The notes: generated by a model from the letters alone, not told the origin. A DNA stretch of 35,963 nucleotides from WHTB01 sp050699035 (GCA_050699035.1 JBOHDE010000009.1:1-35963), one strand, 5' to 3'; positions 1-7,794 are shown, counted from the first letter of the stretch. Numbers and translations are program-made.

Positions 1-126
1 GGACCGCTGCACCTGGTGGAGGTCGAGGACGCGGACCACAACGACCCGGTCCTGCTCGACGGAAAGGCCCTGGTCGACGCCGTCGTCGACCTGGCCGAGC
101 GGATCCGGCTCCGGCCCGACGACTGA
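1..126 (+). CDS. C-terminus of an alpha/beta-hydrolase-like protein (partial)
   Basis: An open frame enters from the left edge and stops at TGA 124-126, giving the last 41 residues of a protein. The tail contains VEDADHNDPVLLDG. An Asp/Glu-rich stretch followed by H-N-D is typical of the catalytic-histidine loop of serine alpha/beta hydrolases (for example the ABHD17/lysophospholipase-like group), and a closing amphipathic helix follows (ALVDAVVDLAERI). The nucleophile elbow and acid residue lie outside the window, so the substrate cannot be judged. The gene ends 19 bp before a 25-bp-arm hairpin that may terminate it. The call rests on one short motif. Confidence 0.5.
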   Translation, partial: GPLHLVEVEDADHNDPVLLDGKALVDAVVDLAERIRLRPDD

Positions 127-145
127 TCGACTGGGCCCGAGGTTT

Positions 146-202
146 ATTGGTACGGGGCGCCCCCGTTCCAATAGGTATGGAACGGGGCGCCCCCGTACCA
201 AT
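146..202. terminator. Long perfect-ended inverted repeat, probable terminator
   Basis: Arms at 146-170 and 178-202 (25 bp each) are reverse complements except for two central positions, with a 7-nt loop ATAGGTA. Each arm holds its own near-palindrome, TACGGGGCGCCCCCGT. It lies 19 bp after the upstream stop codon and 41 bp before the icmA promoter-like elements. No T-tract follows, but GC-rich terminators without a U-tract are common in actinobacteria. Because the outer arms are mirror-perfect it could also be a protein-binding site or a repeat element. Confidence 0.5.
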
Positions 203-235
203 CAAACTCGGCGGGCTGGGGGAGAGTTTCTCGGT

Positions 236-264
236 TTGGTGGAAATAGTTGGACGTCCTACTAT
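236..264 (+). promoter_or_regulatory. Putative icmA promoter
   Basis: TTGGTG (236-241) and TACTAT (259-264) are separated by 17 bp, a reasonable sigma-70-type -35/-10 pair. Transcription would start near 271, leaving a short leader that carries the GAGGAG ribosome-binding site (281-286) before ATG 295. The spacer and -10 are covered by the 243-266 palindrome. Assigned by eye. Confidence 0.45.
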
Positions 265-266
265 TT
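243..266. promoter_or_regulatory. 24-bp palindromic operator over the icmA promoter
   Basis: AAATAGT-T-GGACGTCC-T-ACTATTT is a dyad of 24 bp in which only one symmetric pair (positions 250 and 259) fails to match. It overlaps the proposed -10 hexamer, the position expected for a repressor site. The shape suggests a dimeric repressor such as a TetR- or GntR-family acyl-CoA-responsive regulator. The regulator's identity is inference, since no such gene is in the window. Confidence 0.55.
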
Positions 267-294
267 TGGTAGGTCGATCCGAGGAGAGCCCACC

Positions 295-1992
295 ATGAAC
301 CAGCCCAGCACCGAACCCACCGGTCGCGAGCGCTGGCACCAGCGTTACGCCAAGGCGCGCGTACGCGACGCCGACTTCAGCACGCTGTCGGGCCTGGAGG
401 TCGAGCCGGTGTACGGCCCGGACGACGAGAGCACGGTGCCTGGGTTCGAGCGGATCGGCTGGCCCGGGGAGTACCCGTTCACCCGCGGGCTGTACGCCAC
501 CGGCTACCGCGGCCGCGCCTGGACGATCCGCCAGTTCGCCGGCTTCGGCAACGCTCTGCAGACCAACGAGCGCTACCAGATGATCCTCGGCCAAGGTGGC
601 GGCGGGCTCTCGGTCGCCTTCGACATGCCGACCCTGATGGGCCGCGACTCCGACGACCCGAAGAGCCTGGGCGAGGTCGGGCACTGCGGCGTCGCGATCG
701 ACTCCGCCGCCGACGTCGACGTGCTGTTCGGCGGCATCCCGCTGCAAGACGTGACCACGTCGATGACGATCAGCGGCCCCGCCGTACCCGTGTTCTGCAT
801 GTATCTCGTGGCCGCCGAGCGGCAGGGCGCCGACATCAGCAAGCTCAACGGCACGCTGCAGACCGACATCTTCAAGGAGTACATCGCCCAGAAGGAGTGG
901 CTGTTCGGGCCGGAGCCGCACCTGCGCCTGATCGGCGACCTGATGGAGTACTGCGCGCACGACATCCCCGACTACAAGCCGTTGTCGGTGTCGGGCTACC
1001 ACATCCGCGAGGCCGGCTCGACCGCCGCGCAGGAGCTGGCCTACACGCTGGCCGACGGCTTCGCGTACGTCGAGCTGGGCATCGACCGTGGGCTCGACGT
1101 CGACACGTTCGCGCCCGGGCTCAGCTTCTTCTTCGACAGCCACCTCGACTTCTTCGAGGAGATCGCGAAGTTCCGGGCGGCCCGCCGGATCTGGGCGCGC
1201 TGGCTGCGGGACGTGTACGGCGCGAAGACCGACAAGGCGCAGTCGCTGCGCTTCCACACCCAGACCGCCGGCGTGTCGCTGACCGCTCAACAGCCTTATA
1301 ACAACGTCGTACGCACCGCGGTCGAGGCGCTCGCCGCCGTGCTCGGCGGCACCAACTCGCTGCACACCAACGCCCTCGACGAGACGCTGGCGCTGCCGAG
1401 CGAGCGGGCCGCCGAGATCGCCCTGCGCACCCAGCAGGTGATCATGGAGGAGACCGGCGTGGTCAACGTCGCCGACCCGCTCGGGGGTTCGTGGTACGTC
1501 GAGGCCCTGACCGACCGGCTGGAGGCCGAGGCCGAGGAGATCTTCGCCACCATCAAGCAGCTGGGGGGCGGCGACGAGGTCGACCACGCGATCGGTCCGA
1601 TGACCTCCGGCATCCTGCGCGGCATCGAGGACGGCTGGTTCATGGCCGAGATCGCCGAGGCGGCCTTCCAGTACCAGACCGCGCTGGAGAAGGGTGACAA
1701 GAAGATCGTCGGCGTCAACTGCCACACCCCCAGCGTGACCGGCGAGCTGGAGATCATGCGGGTGTCGCATGAGGTCGAGACCGAGCAGGTGAAGGTCCTC
1801 GCCGAACGGAAGGCGGGCCGCGACGACGCCGCCGTGCAGGCCGCGCTGCAGCGGATGGTCGAGGTCGCGCGCACCGACGAGAACATGATCCCGGCGATGC
1901 TGGACGCCGCCCGGGTCGAGGCGACCCTGGGGGAGATCTGCGACGCGCTGCGCGCCGAGTGGGGCGAGTACCGCGAGCAGGCCCGCTTCTGA
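295..1992 (+). CDS. icmA: Isobutyryl-CoA mutase large subunit (IcmA)
   Basis: This 565-residue protein matches the methylmalonyl-CoA mutase large-chain barrel (substrate-binding TIM barrel) without the C-terminal cobalamin domain, the architecture of IcmA (about 566 residues). It would interconvert isobutyryl-CoA and n-butyryl-CoA using adenosylcobalamin bound on a separate small subunit. Residues near 60-85 read YPFTRGLYATGYRGRAWTIR then QFAGFG. Phe81 occupies the place of the Tyr that methylmalonyl-CoA mutase uses, and Gln199 (in IAQKEW) sits where that enzyme has a carboxylate-binding Arg. These two residues are the known ICM signature. The start ATG 295 follows GAGGAG at 281-286. The small B12 subunit (IcmB) is not in the window and must be encoded elsewhere. 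Valine or butyrate metabolism feeding methylmalonyl-CoA is the likely role. Confidence 0.9.
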   Translation: MNQPSTEPTGRERWHQRYAKARVRDADFSTLSGLEVEPVYGPDDESTVPGFERIGWPGEYPFTRGLYATGYRGRAWTIRQFAGFGNALQTNERYQMILGQGGGGLSVAFDMPTLMGRDSDDPKSLGEVGHCGVAIDSAADVDVLFGGIPLQDVTTSMTISGPAVPVFCMYLVAAERQGADISKLNGTLQTDIFKEYIAQKEWLFGPEPHLRLIGDLMEYCAHDIPDYKPLSVSGYHIREAGSTAAQELAYTLADGFAYVELGIDRGLDVDTFAPGLSFFFDSHLDFFEEIAKFRAARRIWARWLRDVYGAKTDKAQSLRFHTQTAGVSLTAQQPYNNVVRTAVEALAAVLGGTNSLHTNALDETLALPSERAAEIALRTQQVIMEETGVVNVADPLGGSWYVEALTDRLEAEAEEIFATIKQLGGGDEVDHAIGPMTSGILRGIEDGWFMAEIAEAAFQYQTALEKGDKKIVGVNCHTPSVTGELEIMRVSHEVETEQVKVLAERKAGRDDAAVQAALQRMVEVARTDENMIPAMLDAARVEATLGEICDALRAEWGEYREQARF

Positions 1993-2042
1993 CCGGTAGG
2001 GGCTGATGTGCGGACCTTGCGGTCGGCAGGGAAGATAGGGCC

Positions 2043-3005
2043 ATGACTGTTCCGTTCTCCCGCCCGGGTGCTGTCGACCTGTCCGCGTTGCAGAAGCCAG
2101 CCGGTAGGCCGGCCGCGCCATCCAGCGGCGGGGCACCGCCAGCCGGCGGGTCGGGTCCTGGCTCCGGCGCGTACACCGTCGACATCACGGCTGAGAACTT
2201 CCAGACCGAGATGCAGCGCTCGGCCACCGTCCCCGTGGTGCTGGTGTTCTACTCGGCCGCGTCGTCGGAGTCCCTGGACCTCACGGCGACGCTCGGCCGG
2301 CTGGCCGACGAGTTCGAGGGGCGCTGGCTGCTGGCCAAGGTCGACGTCGACGCCAACCCGCAGGTGGCCCAGGCGGTCGGCGCCACGGGTGTGCCGCTGG
2401 TCGCAGTGGCGCTCGGCGGCCAGCTCGCGCCGATCGCCCAGCAGGCGGTGCCGGCGGCCGAGCTGCGCCAGGTGATGCAGCAGGTGGTGCAGACCGCGGT
2501 CGCCAACGGCATGAGTGGGCGGGTCGAGCCACGGACCGATGTGGCGGCTCCCGCTGCGGCCGGCGCGGCGCCCGCCGCGGACGAGGACGAGTCGGACCCG
2601 AGGTACGCCGAGGCGGAGGACGCGCTGGCCGCCGGTGACATCGAGCGCGCGGTCGCGGCGTACCAGCGGCTCGTCGACGCCGACCCCGGCGACCTCGAGG
2701 CGAAGCGGGGTCTCGGGGCCGCGAAGCTGATGCAGCGTACGGAAGGCGCCGACCCGCAGCAGGCGCGGGACGCGGCCGCGTCGGCACCCGACGACGTCCA
2801 GGCGCAGACCCGGGTCGCCGACCTCGACGTACTCGGTGGGCACGTCGAGGACGCGTTCGACCGGCTCGTGCAGACCGTCGCGCGCACCGCCGCCGAGGAC
2901 CGTGACGTGGCGCGCGCACACCTGCTGGAGCTGTTCGAGCTGGTCGGCAACGACGACCCTCGGGTGCTGACCTACCGGACCCGACTGGCCAACGCGCTGT
3001 TCTGA
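2043..3005 (+). CDS. YbbN/CnoX-like thioredoxin-fold TPR protein, no redox cysteines
   Basis: The 320-residue protein has a Pro/Gly-rich leader (residues 1-43), a thioredoxin fold (about 44-155) and an alpha-helical TPR-like C-terminal half (about 185-320, including YAEAEDALAAGDIERAVAAY). This order is that of YbbN/CnoX, a co-chaperone that holds unfolding or chlorine-damaged proteins for DnaK and GroEL. Where thioredoxin has WCGPC, this protein reads YSAASSES, so both active-site cysteines are serine-like (SSES). It cannot act as a dithiol oxidoreductase and is presumably a holdase. The gene starts 50 bp after icmA on the same strand and may be co-transcribed, though no functional link to the mutase is evident. 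Cytoplasmic, with no signal peptide. Confidence 0.8.
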   Translation: MTVPFSRPGAVDLSALQKPAGRPAAPSSGGAPPAGGSGPGSGAYTVDITAENFQTEMQRSATVPVVLVFYSAASSESLDLTATLGRLADEFEGRWLLAKVDVDANPQVAQAVGATGVPLVAVALGGQLAPIAQQAVPAAELRQVMQQVVQTAVANGMSGRVEPRTDVAAPAAAGAAPAADEDESDPRYAEAEDALAAGDIERAVAAYQRLVDADPGDLEAKRGLGAAKLMQRTEGADPQQARDAAASAPDDVQAQTRVADLDVLGGHVEDAFDRLVQTVARTAAEDRDVARAHLLELFELVGNDDPRVLTYRTRLANALF

Positions 3006-3027
3006 GCGGTCGGACCGCCGCCGCCGC

Positions 3028-3033
3028 TACGCT
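3028..3033 (+). promoter_or_regulatory. Putative -10 element for the 3042 gene
   Basis: TACGCT lies 8 bp before ATG 3042, and no Shine-Dalgarno sequence is visible between them. Transcription starting at or next to the A of the ATG would give a leaderless mRNA, a frequent arrangement in actinobacteria. Confidence 0.3.
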
Positions 3034-3041
3034 GACTCGCA

Positions 3042-3692
3042 ATGCGTCGGCTCGGTGGTGCGTCCTTGGTCCTGGTCGGGCTGCTCAGCACCCTGCTCGG
3101 CTTGCTGCTCGCGGTCGCGTTCGGCCCCGACAACCGCCTCGACACCGGGCCACACCCCCTGCGCAGCGACGGCTCAGTCATCACCACCGGGGAGAACGCG
3201 GTGGCGTACGCCGGTCCCCGCGTCGACCTGACCGTCACGACCGACGGCGACCGGAGCCTGTTCGTCGGGGTCGCGCACCACGTGGACGTGACCGACCTGC
3301 TCGGCGACACGCCACGCACCCGCGTCGACCGGCTGGACCTCCCCTGGAAGACCGACGTCTCCGAGGTCAGGGGCGCCGGCTCTCCCTTGGGGTCGCCGCT
3401 CGACGCCGACTGGTGGATCGCGCAGGACCAGGGCAGGGGTACGGCCACGGTCGAGTGGACCCTGGCCGAGGACGGCGGCGACGTGCTGATCATGGATCTC
3501 GACGGCCAGGACGGGCTGTCGATCGACGTCGTCGCCGCGCTCGTGGTGCCGGGCATCTTCGTGGTCGGCGCGGCGATGACCGTGATCGGGCTCGGCGTCG
3601 CGGTGTTCGGCTGGGCCGTGCTGACCACCCGGGTCTCACCGCGTGGCGCGCACGCCGACCGGACCCGGTCGGACGAGAGTGGTCGACGATGA
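3042..3692 (+). CDS. Two-pass membrane protein of unknown function
   Basis: A 216-residue protein with an N-terminal hydrophobic helix (about residues 7-28), a roughly 130-residue extracytoplasmic domain rich in Asp and Thr, and a second strong hydrophobic helix (about 163-195) followed by a short basic tail. This gives two transmembrane segments around an external domain. No enzymatic motif was recognised. Its stop codon overlaps the start of the next gene (ATGA, 3689-3692), so it is translationally coupled to the lipoprotein gene. Both products should meet at the outer face of the membrane and probably work together. Similar pairs of unknown function are plausible in related actinobacteria, but this was not checked. 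Confidence 0.75.
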   Translation: MRRLGGASLVLVGLLSTLLGLLLAVAFGPDNRLDTGPHPLRSDGSVITTGENAVAYAGPRVDLTVTTDGDRSLFVGVAHHVDVTDLLGDTPRTRVDRLDLPWKTDVSEVRGAGSPLGSPLDADWWIAQDQGRGTATVEWTLAEDGGDVLIMDLDGQDGLSIDVVAALVVPGIFVVGAAMTVIGLGVAVFGWAVLTTRVSPRGAHADRTRSDESGRR

Positions 3693-4648
3693 GGTGGCGA
3701 ATGGTCGGCCTGGTGACGATCCTCACGGTCGTGCTGGTGGGCTGCTCGATCCCGCACCAGCGTGACGGTGACGCGTCGGCGAAGCTGGCGGCCACCCGCG
3801 TCCAGGTCGCCAACCTGATCGACGAGTACAGCGCGGTCCGCGCCCTGGGCGACGAGCGCCGCGACCCGTCGATCCTGCGCCGGGTCGAGTCCGGGCAGCT
3901 GCTCGACATCGACTCGGGGGTCTACTTCGTCAGCGCGCGGGTCACCCCGACCGAGCCGCTGCAGCCGGTCCGGCTGACTGGGCCGCGCACGGTCGTCGCG
4001 CCGCGCTTCACCCGCTACCCGATGTGGTTCGCCGCGCTCGCCGACGACGAGGAGGCGGGAACGCGACGGCTGGCGGTCTTCGAGCGCGCGGACTCGCTCT
4101 CGCCCTGGCTGATGACCGCCGCTCCCGAGCTCGAGGGGGACAGCGGGCTGCCCGGGCTGGAGATCGACGGTGACGGCGCCGCCGAGTCGGTGGCCGCGGA
4201 CGACGGGGACGGTCTGGCGTTCGCTCCGCAGGCGGCGTTGGACTCGTACGCGCGGGCGCTGAGCAACAACAGCGCGGCCGAGCGAGATCTCTTCGACGAC
4301 GACCCGTTCCTACAGGGCACCGCGGATTTCCAACAGGCACAGGAGAATCTGCCACACGCGTCGTTCGCGCAGAGCTGGTCGGCACAGGAGGTCCGACACG
4401 CCGTCCGGCTGGCAGACGGAGGCGCGTTGGTCGTCGGCACGCTGTCGCGCAGCGACGAGTACGAGGCGGCGGACGACTCGTACATCGACTGGACAGACAA
4501 CGCCGCCGCCAAGGCGTACCTGCCCGGGCGGGTCTTCAGGTCGGCCCGGCTCAGCTTCAGCCACCAGGTCCTGCTGCGGGTGCCGCCGAAGGGCAAGGCG
4601 CGTCTGCTCGGGCAGTACGGCGGCGTGGTCGACGGCCAGGGGTCTTGA
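3689..4648 (+). CDS. Lipoprotein of unknown function
   Basis: The 319-residue product starts with MRWRMVGLVTILTVVLVGC. This is a type II signal peptide with lipobox LVGC, so Cys19 should be lipidated and the protein anchored outside the membrane. ATG 3689 is chosen because it forms a 4-bp ATGA overlap with the preceding membrane-protein gene and directly precedes the signal peptide. The frame remains open upstream, but that part lies inside the other gene. The mature part is acidic with Trp/Tyr-rich segments (for example YPMWFAALADDEEAGTRRLA), ends with a beta-rich section, and shows no catalytic motif known to me. It ends 8 bp from the convergent ABC permease gene, leaving no space for a conventional terminator. 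Confidence 0.75.
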   Translation: MRWRMVGLVTILTVVLVGCSIPHQRDGDASAKLAATRVQVANLIDEYSAVRALGDERRDPSILRRVESGQLLDIDSGVYFVSARVTPTEPLQPVRLTGPRTVVAPRFTRYPMWFAALADDEEAGTRRLAVFERADSLSPWLMTAAPELEGDSGLPGLEIDGDGAAESVAADDGDGLAFAPQAALDSYARALSNNSAAERDLFDDDPFLQGTADFQQAQENLPHASFAQSWSAQEVRHAVRLADGGALVVGTLSRSDEYEAADDSYIDWTDNAAAKAYLPGRVFRSARLSFSHQVLLRVPPKGKARLLGQYGGVVDGQGS

Positions 4649-4656
4649 ACCGCTGG

Positions 4657-5529
4657 TCAGCCCTTGACGGAGCCTGCCATCAGCCCGCCGATGAAGTAGC
4701 GCCCGAGCAGGATGTAGACGACCAGTGTCGGGACCGACGCGATCAGCGCTCCGGCCATGCTCGCCGAGTAGTTGCTCAGCTGTCCGCCGGCGAGCGCGTT
4801 GAGGGCGATCGTGACGGGCCCGTTCCTGTTGTTGGACAGGAAGATCGCGAACAGGAAGTCGTTCCAGACCGAGGTGAACTGCCAGATCAGCGCGACCACG
4901 AAGGCCGGGATCGACAACGGCAGGACGATGGTCGCGTACGCCCGCAGCAGACCGGCCCCGTCGACCTTCGCGGCCTCGATCAGGTCCTCTGGCACCGAGG
5001 CGTAGTAGTTGCGGAAGATCAGCGTGCAGATCGGGATGCCGAAGATCGTGTGCACGACGACGAGCGTCGGGATGCCACTGCTGAGACCGAGGTTCTGGGT
5101 GAGCTGGACCAGCGGGATCATCACCGCCTGGTACGGGATGAACATGCCGAACAGGAAGAAGGCGAACACCATGTCGGCGTACGGGAACCGCCAGCGGGCC
5201 AGCACGAACCCGTTCATCGACCCGAGCATCGACGACAGGACCGACGCCGGGATGGCCAGTGTGAACGTGCGCAGCAGCGGGTCGCGCAGCGCCTCCCACG
5301 CGGTGCGCCAGCCGTCCGTGGTCCAGTTCTGCGGGAGCGCCCACGCCTGCGAGGAGGAGGTTTCGGCCTGCGGCTTGAAGCTGGTCACGAACAACACGTA
5401 CGCCGGGACCAGCACGACCACGAGGAACAGCATCAGCAGGACGTACTTCACCGTCCGTGAGGCGCTGCCCCGACGCCGGCCGGGCGCGGCGAGCACGGCC
5501 GGGGGAGTGGGGATCGCGGTCGTGGTCAT
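4657..5529 (-). CDS. Carbohydrate ABC transporter permease, MalG type
   Basis: This 290-residue inner-membrane permease has about six hydrophobic helices and the binding-protein-dependent transport signature EDLIEAAKVDGAGLLRAYAT followed by IVLP (the EAA loop that contacts the ATPase). The family is CUT1 (MalG-like). It starts at ATG 5529 and overlaps the end of the preceding permease gene by 4 bp (5526-5529), so the pair is translationally coupled and would form the heterodimeric channel. It is the last gene of the lacI to permease operon. No ATP-binding gene follows, so a shared MsiK-type ATPase encoded elsewhere is inferred. Confidence 0.88.
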   Translation of the reverse strand: MTTTAIPTPPAVLAAPGRRRGSASRTVKYVLLMLFLVVVLVPAYVLFVTSFKPQAETSSSQAWALPQNWTTDGWRTAWEALRDPLLRTFTLAIPASVLSSMLGSMNGFVLARWRFPYADMVFAFFLFGMFIPYQAVMIPLVQLTQNLGLSSGIPTLVVVHTIFGIPICTLIFRNYYASVPEDLIEAAKVDGAGLLRAYATIVLPLSIPAFVVALIWQFTSVWNDFLFAIFLSNNRNGPVTIALNALAGGQLSNYSASMAGALIASVPTLVVYILLGRYFIGGLMAGSVKG

Positions 5530-6419
5530 GAGCGCTTCTCCGCCCGGATGGTCGAGACGAGGTAGGGCACGACGACGACCGCGACGACGACCAGGAGCAC
5601 GCCGGCGATGGCGGCCGCCTTCGCGTAGTCGAACGACAGCAGCGTGGTCCACATGTATGTCGCCGGCACCTCGGTCAGGAAGATCGCGCCCGAGACCGAC
5701 ATGATCAGGTCGAAGACCTTCAGCGACATGTGGCCGATGATGATCAGCGCCGCCAGGGCCACCGGCGACAGCTGCGGGAAGATCACGTGCCGATACAGCC
5801 GGTACTCCGAGGCGCCGTCGATGCGGGCCGCCTCGCGTAGCTCGTCGGGGATGCTGCGCAGACCGGCGAGGAACAGCGCCATCACGTACCCCGAGAGCTG
5901 CCACACGGCCGGCAGGGCCATCGCCGCCATGCCCATCTTCGAGTCCGGGTTGGACCACCACGCGTTCTGCAGCCCGTCGAGACCGACGCTCTGGAACAGC
6001 CGGTTGAGGCCGCTGGCGCTCTCGCCCTCGGCGCTGTTCAGCAGCCAGCGCCACACGACACCGGAGGCGACGAACGACACCGCCATCGGGAACAGGTAGG
6101 TCGCCCGGAAGAAGCCCTCGCCACGCGTGCTGCGCTCGAGCAGCAGCGCCCACAGCAGCCCGAAGAACAGCGTGCCGAGCAGGAAGGCGACGGTGTACGA
6201 CACCAGGTTGAGCATCGCGTGCTGGAAGCGGTCCTCCGAGAACAGCGCGGTGTAGTTGTCGAACCCCACATACGTGGTGGCCGGCAGCGCCGAATGCCGG
6301 TCGGTCAGCGAGATGTTGAGGTTCCAGCCGATCAGGCCGTACACGAAGACCGCGATCAGCACGATCGACGGGGAGACCAGCAGGAGTCCCGGTCCCCAGT
6401 TGCGTATCCCACGTCTCAT
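5526..6419 (-). CDS. Carbohydrate ABC transporter permease, MalF type
   Basis: The 297-residue permease starts MRRGIRNWGPGLLLVSPSIV, has about six transmembrane helices, and carries the EAA-loop region ELREAARIDGASEYRLYRHV. It belongs to the CUT1 MalF-like family and pairs with the downstream MalG-type permease. ATG 6419 was chosen because it precedes a standard N-terminal membrane segment. The open frame further upstream lies in the hairpin spacer after the binding-protein gene and looks non-coding. Its stop overlaps the next start by 4 bp. The 103-bp gap before it holds a strong hairpin (6464-6508), which probably lowers permease expression relative to the binding protein. Confidence 0.88.
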   Translation of the reverse strand: MRRGIRNWGPGLLLVSPSIVLIAVFVYGLIGWNLNISLTDRHSALPATTYVGFDNYTALFSEDRFQHAMLNLVSYTVAFLLGTLFFGLLWALLLERSTRGEGFFRATYLFPMAVSFVASGVVWRWLLNSAEGESASGLNRLFQSVGLDGLQNAWWSNPDSKMGMAAMALPAVWQLSGYVMALFLAGLRSIPDELREAARIDGASEYRLYRHVIFPQLSPVALAALIIIGHMSLKVFDLIMSVSGAIFLTEVPATYMWTTLLSFDYAKAAAIAGVLLVVVAVVVVPYLVSTIRAEKRS

Positions 6420-6463
6420 CGGTCGGTCAGCCTCCACGCGTCGAGTAGGGCTCGGTTCGGCGC

Positions 6464-6508
6464 CCGGCACCCGGCGCCCCTCGTCGCAACGGGGACGCCA
6501 GGTGCCGG
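6464..6508 (-). promoter_or_regulatory. Intercistronic hairpin between binding-protein and permease genes
   Basis: On the transcribed strand the arms 6491-6508 and 6464-6480 form a stem of about 17 bp (two G-U pairs, one possible bulge) with a 10-nt loop. It lies in the 103-bp gap after the solute-binding-protein stop and has no U-tract. Such structures after malE-like genes protect the upstream message or partly terminate transcription, giving excess binding protein. The structure is seen in the sequence, and its role is inferred. Confidence 0.5.
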
Positions 6509-6522
6509 ACGTACGGGTCCGA

Positions 6523-7794
6523 TCAGCTGGTCGCGTTGGCCTCCGCCGCTGCCACCAGACCGTCCTGCAGCTGCCCGACGTCGTTGCTGCTGCCGAACTG
6601 TCCGACGGCCGAGGTGATCGCGGTGAGCCAGCCGATCGAGGCCGCCGCACCGTGGGCCAGGGACGGGACGATGGTCGCGTCGCTCCAGTCCTTCAGGGCG
6701 TCTTGCTGGTACTCGCCGTAGTCGCTGGCCTCGGCGTCGGTGCGCACCGGGATCGAGCCCTTCTTGGTGTTGAAGGCCTTCTGCCCCTCGGCGCTGCCCA
6801 CCGTCTTCAGCCACTCCTTCGCGCCGTCTGGGTTCGGTGCACCCTTGGGCAGCGTGAACGAGTCCGCCAGGAAGTCGAAGATCCCGTCGGTGCCCGGAAC
6901 CGGGAAGAACGTGTAGTCCTCCTGCACCGTGAGCCCCTGGTCGTCCATGCTGGCGGCGACCCAGTCACCCATCACGGTGTACGCGGCCTTCCCGTCGGTG
7001 ACGTACTTGGCGGCGTCCGGCCAGTCGAGGCTCGCCCGGTCGGTGTTGCCGTACCCGAGGATCGTCTTGTAGTCCTCGAGCGCGTCGGTGACCTCGCTGG
7101 ACGCCCAGTCGGTCGACCCGTCCCAGAGACCCGTGTACGCCTCCGGTCCGAGGTCCGCGATCAGTATGGTTTCGAGCAGGTGGACCTGGGTCCAGTCGGT
7201 CGCGACGCCGAGCGGGGCTTTGACGCCCTTGCTCTTGAGGGTCTCCAGGTCGGCGATCCAGTCGTCGATGGACGTGGGCACCTCGGTGATGCCGGCCTCC
7301 TTGAGCACCGTCGGGTTCGCCCAGACCACGTTGGCGCGGTGGATGTTCGCCGGGACCGAGTAGATCTTGCCGTCGACGGTGAGCTGGTCGACGACCTCCT
7401 TCGGGAAGATGTCGTTCCAGCCCTCCTCCTCGTACAGGCTGGTCACGTCCTCGAGCTGCCCCGCCTTGATGTAGTCGGCGAGCTCGGCGCCGGCGTGGCC
7501 CTGGAACGAGTCGGGCGGGTCGCCACCTTGCAGCCGCGAGGCCAGCACGCTCTTGGCGTTGCTGCCCGCGCCGCCCGCGACCGCGGCGTTCTCGAACGTC
7601 AGGTCGGGGTTGGCCTGGTCGAAGGCGCCGACCAGCCCGTCGAGGCCGGCCTTCTCCCCGCCCTCGGTCCACCACGTGAAGACCTCGACGTTGGTCGCGT
7701 TGCCGCCACCGCCACCGGAGTCCCCGTCGGACCCGCAGGACGCGAGCACCATGCCCGCGGCCACGACACCGGCGATCAGCGAGATGCGTCTCAT
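6523..7794 (-). CDS. Sugar-binding lipoprotein of an ABC importer
   Basis: The 423-residue product begins MRRISLIAGVVAAGMVLASC. This is a lipoprotein signal with lipobox LASC (Cys20), followed by a Gly/Ser linker and an extracellular solute-binding family 1 fold. Segments such as VEVFTWWTEGGEKAGLDGLV, the PANIHRANVVWANP region and the Trp-rich C-terminal half resemble the glucose/mannose-binding branch of CUT1 binding proteins, so hexose binding is a reasonable but unproven guess. ATG 7794 is preferred because it directly precedes the signal peptide, overlaps the stop of the isomerase-like gene (ATGA, 7791-7794) and has GGAGG-type sequence just upstream. The protein is anchored outside the cell and delivers sugar to the two permeases encoded downstream. 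Confidence 0.88.
   Translation of the reverse strand: MRRISLIAGVVAAGMVLASCGSDGDSGGGGGNATNVEVFTWWTEGGEKAGLDGLVGAFDQANPDLTFENAAVAGGAGSNAKSVLASRLQGGDPPDSFQGHAGAELADYIKAGQLEDVTSLYEEEGWNDIFPKEVVDQLTVDGKIYSVPANIHRANVVWANPTVLKEAGITEVPTSIDDWIADLETLKSKGVKAPLGVATDWTQVHLLETILIADLGPEAYTGLWDGSTDWASSEVTDALEDYKTILGYGNTDRASLDWPDAAKYVTDGKAAYTVMGDWVAASMDDQGLTVQEDYTFFPVPGTDGIFDFLADSFTLPKGAPNPDGAKEWLKTVGSAEGQKAFNTKKGSIPVRTDAEASDYGEYQQDALKDWSDATIVPSLAHGAAASIGWLTAITSAVGQFGSSNDVGQLQDGLVAAAEANATS

Noticed and set aside
202..2136. Long minus-strand open frame opposite icmA
   Set aside because: The icmA frame carries all the expected active-site residues and a ribosome-binding site, and the antisense translation has no recognisable features.
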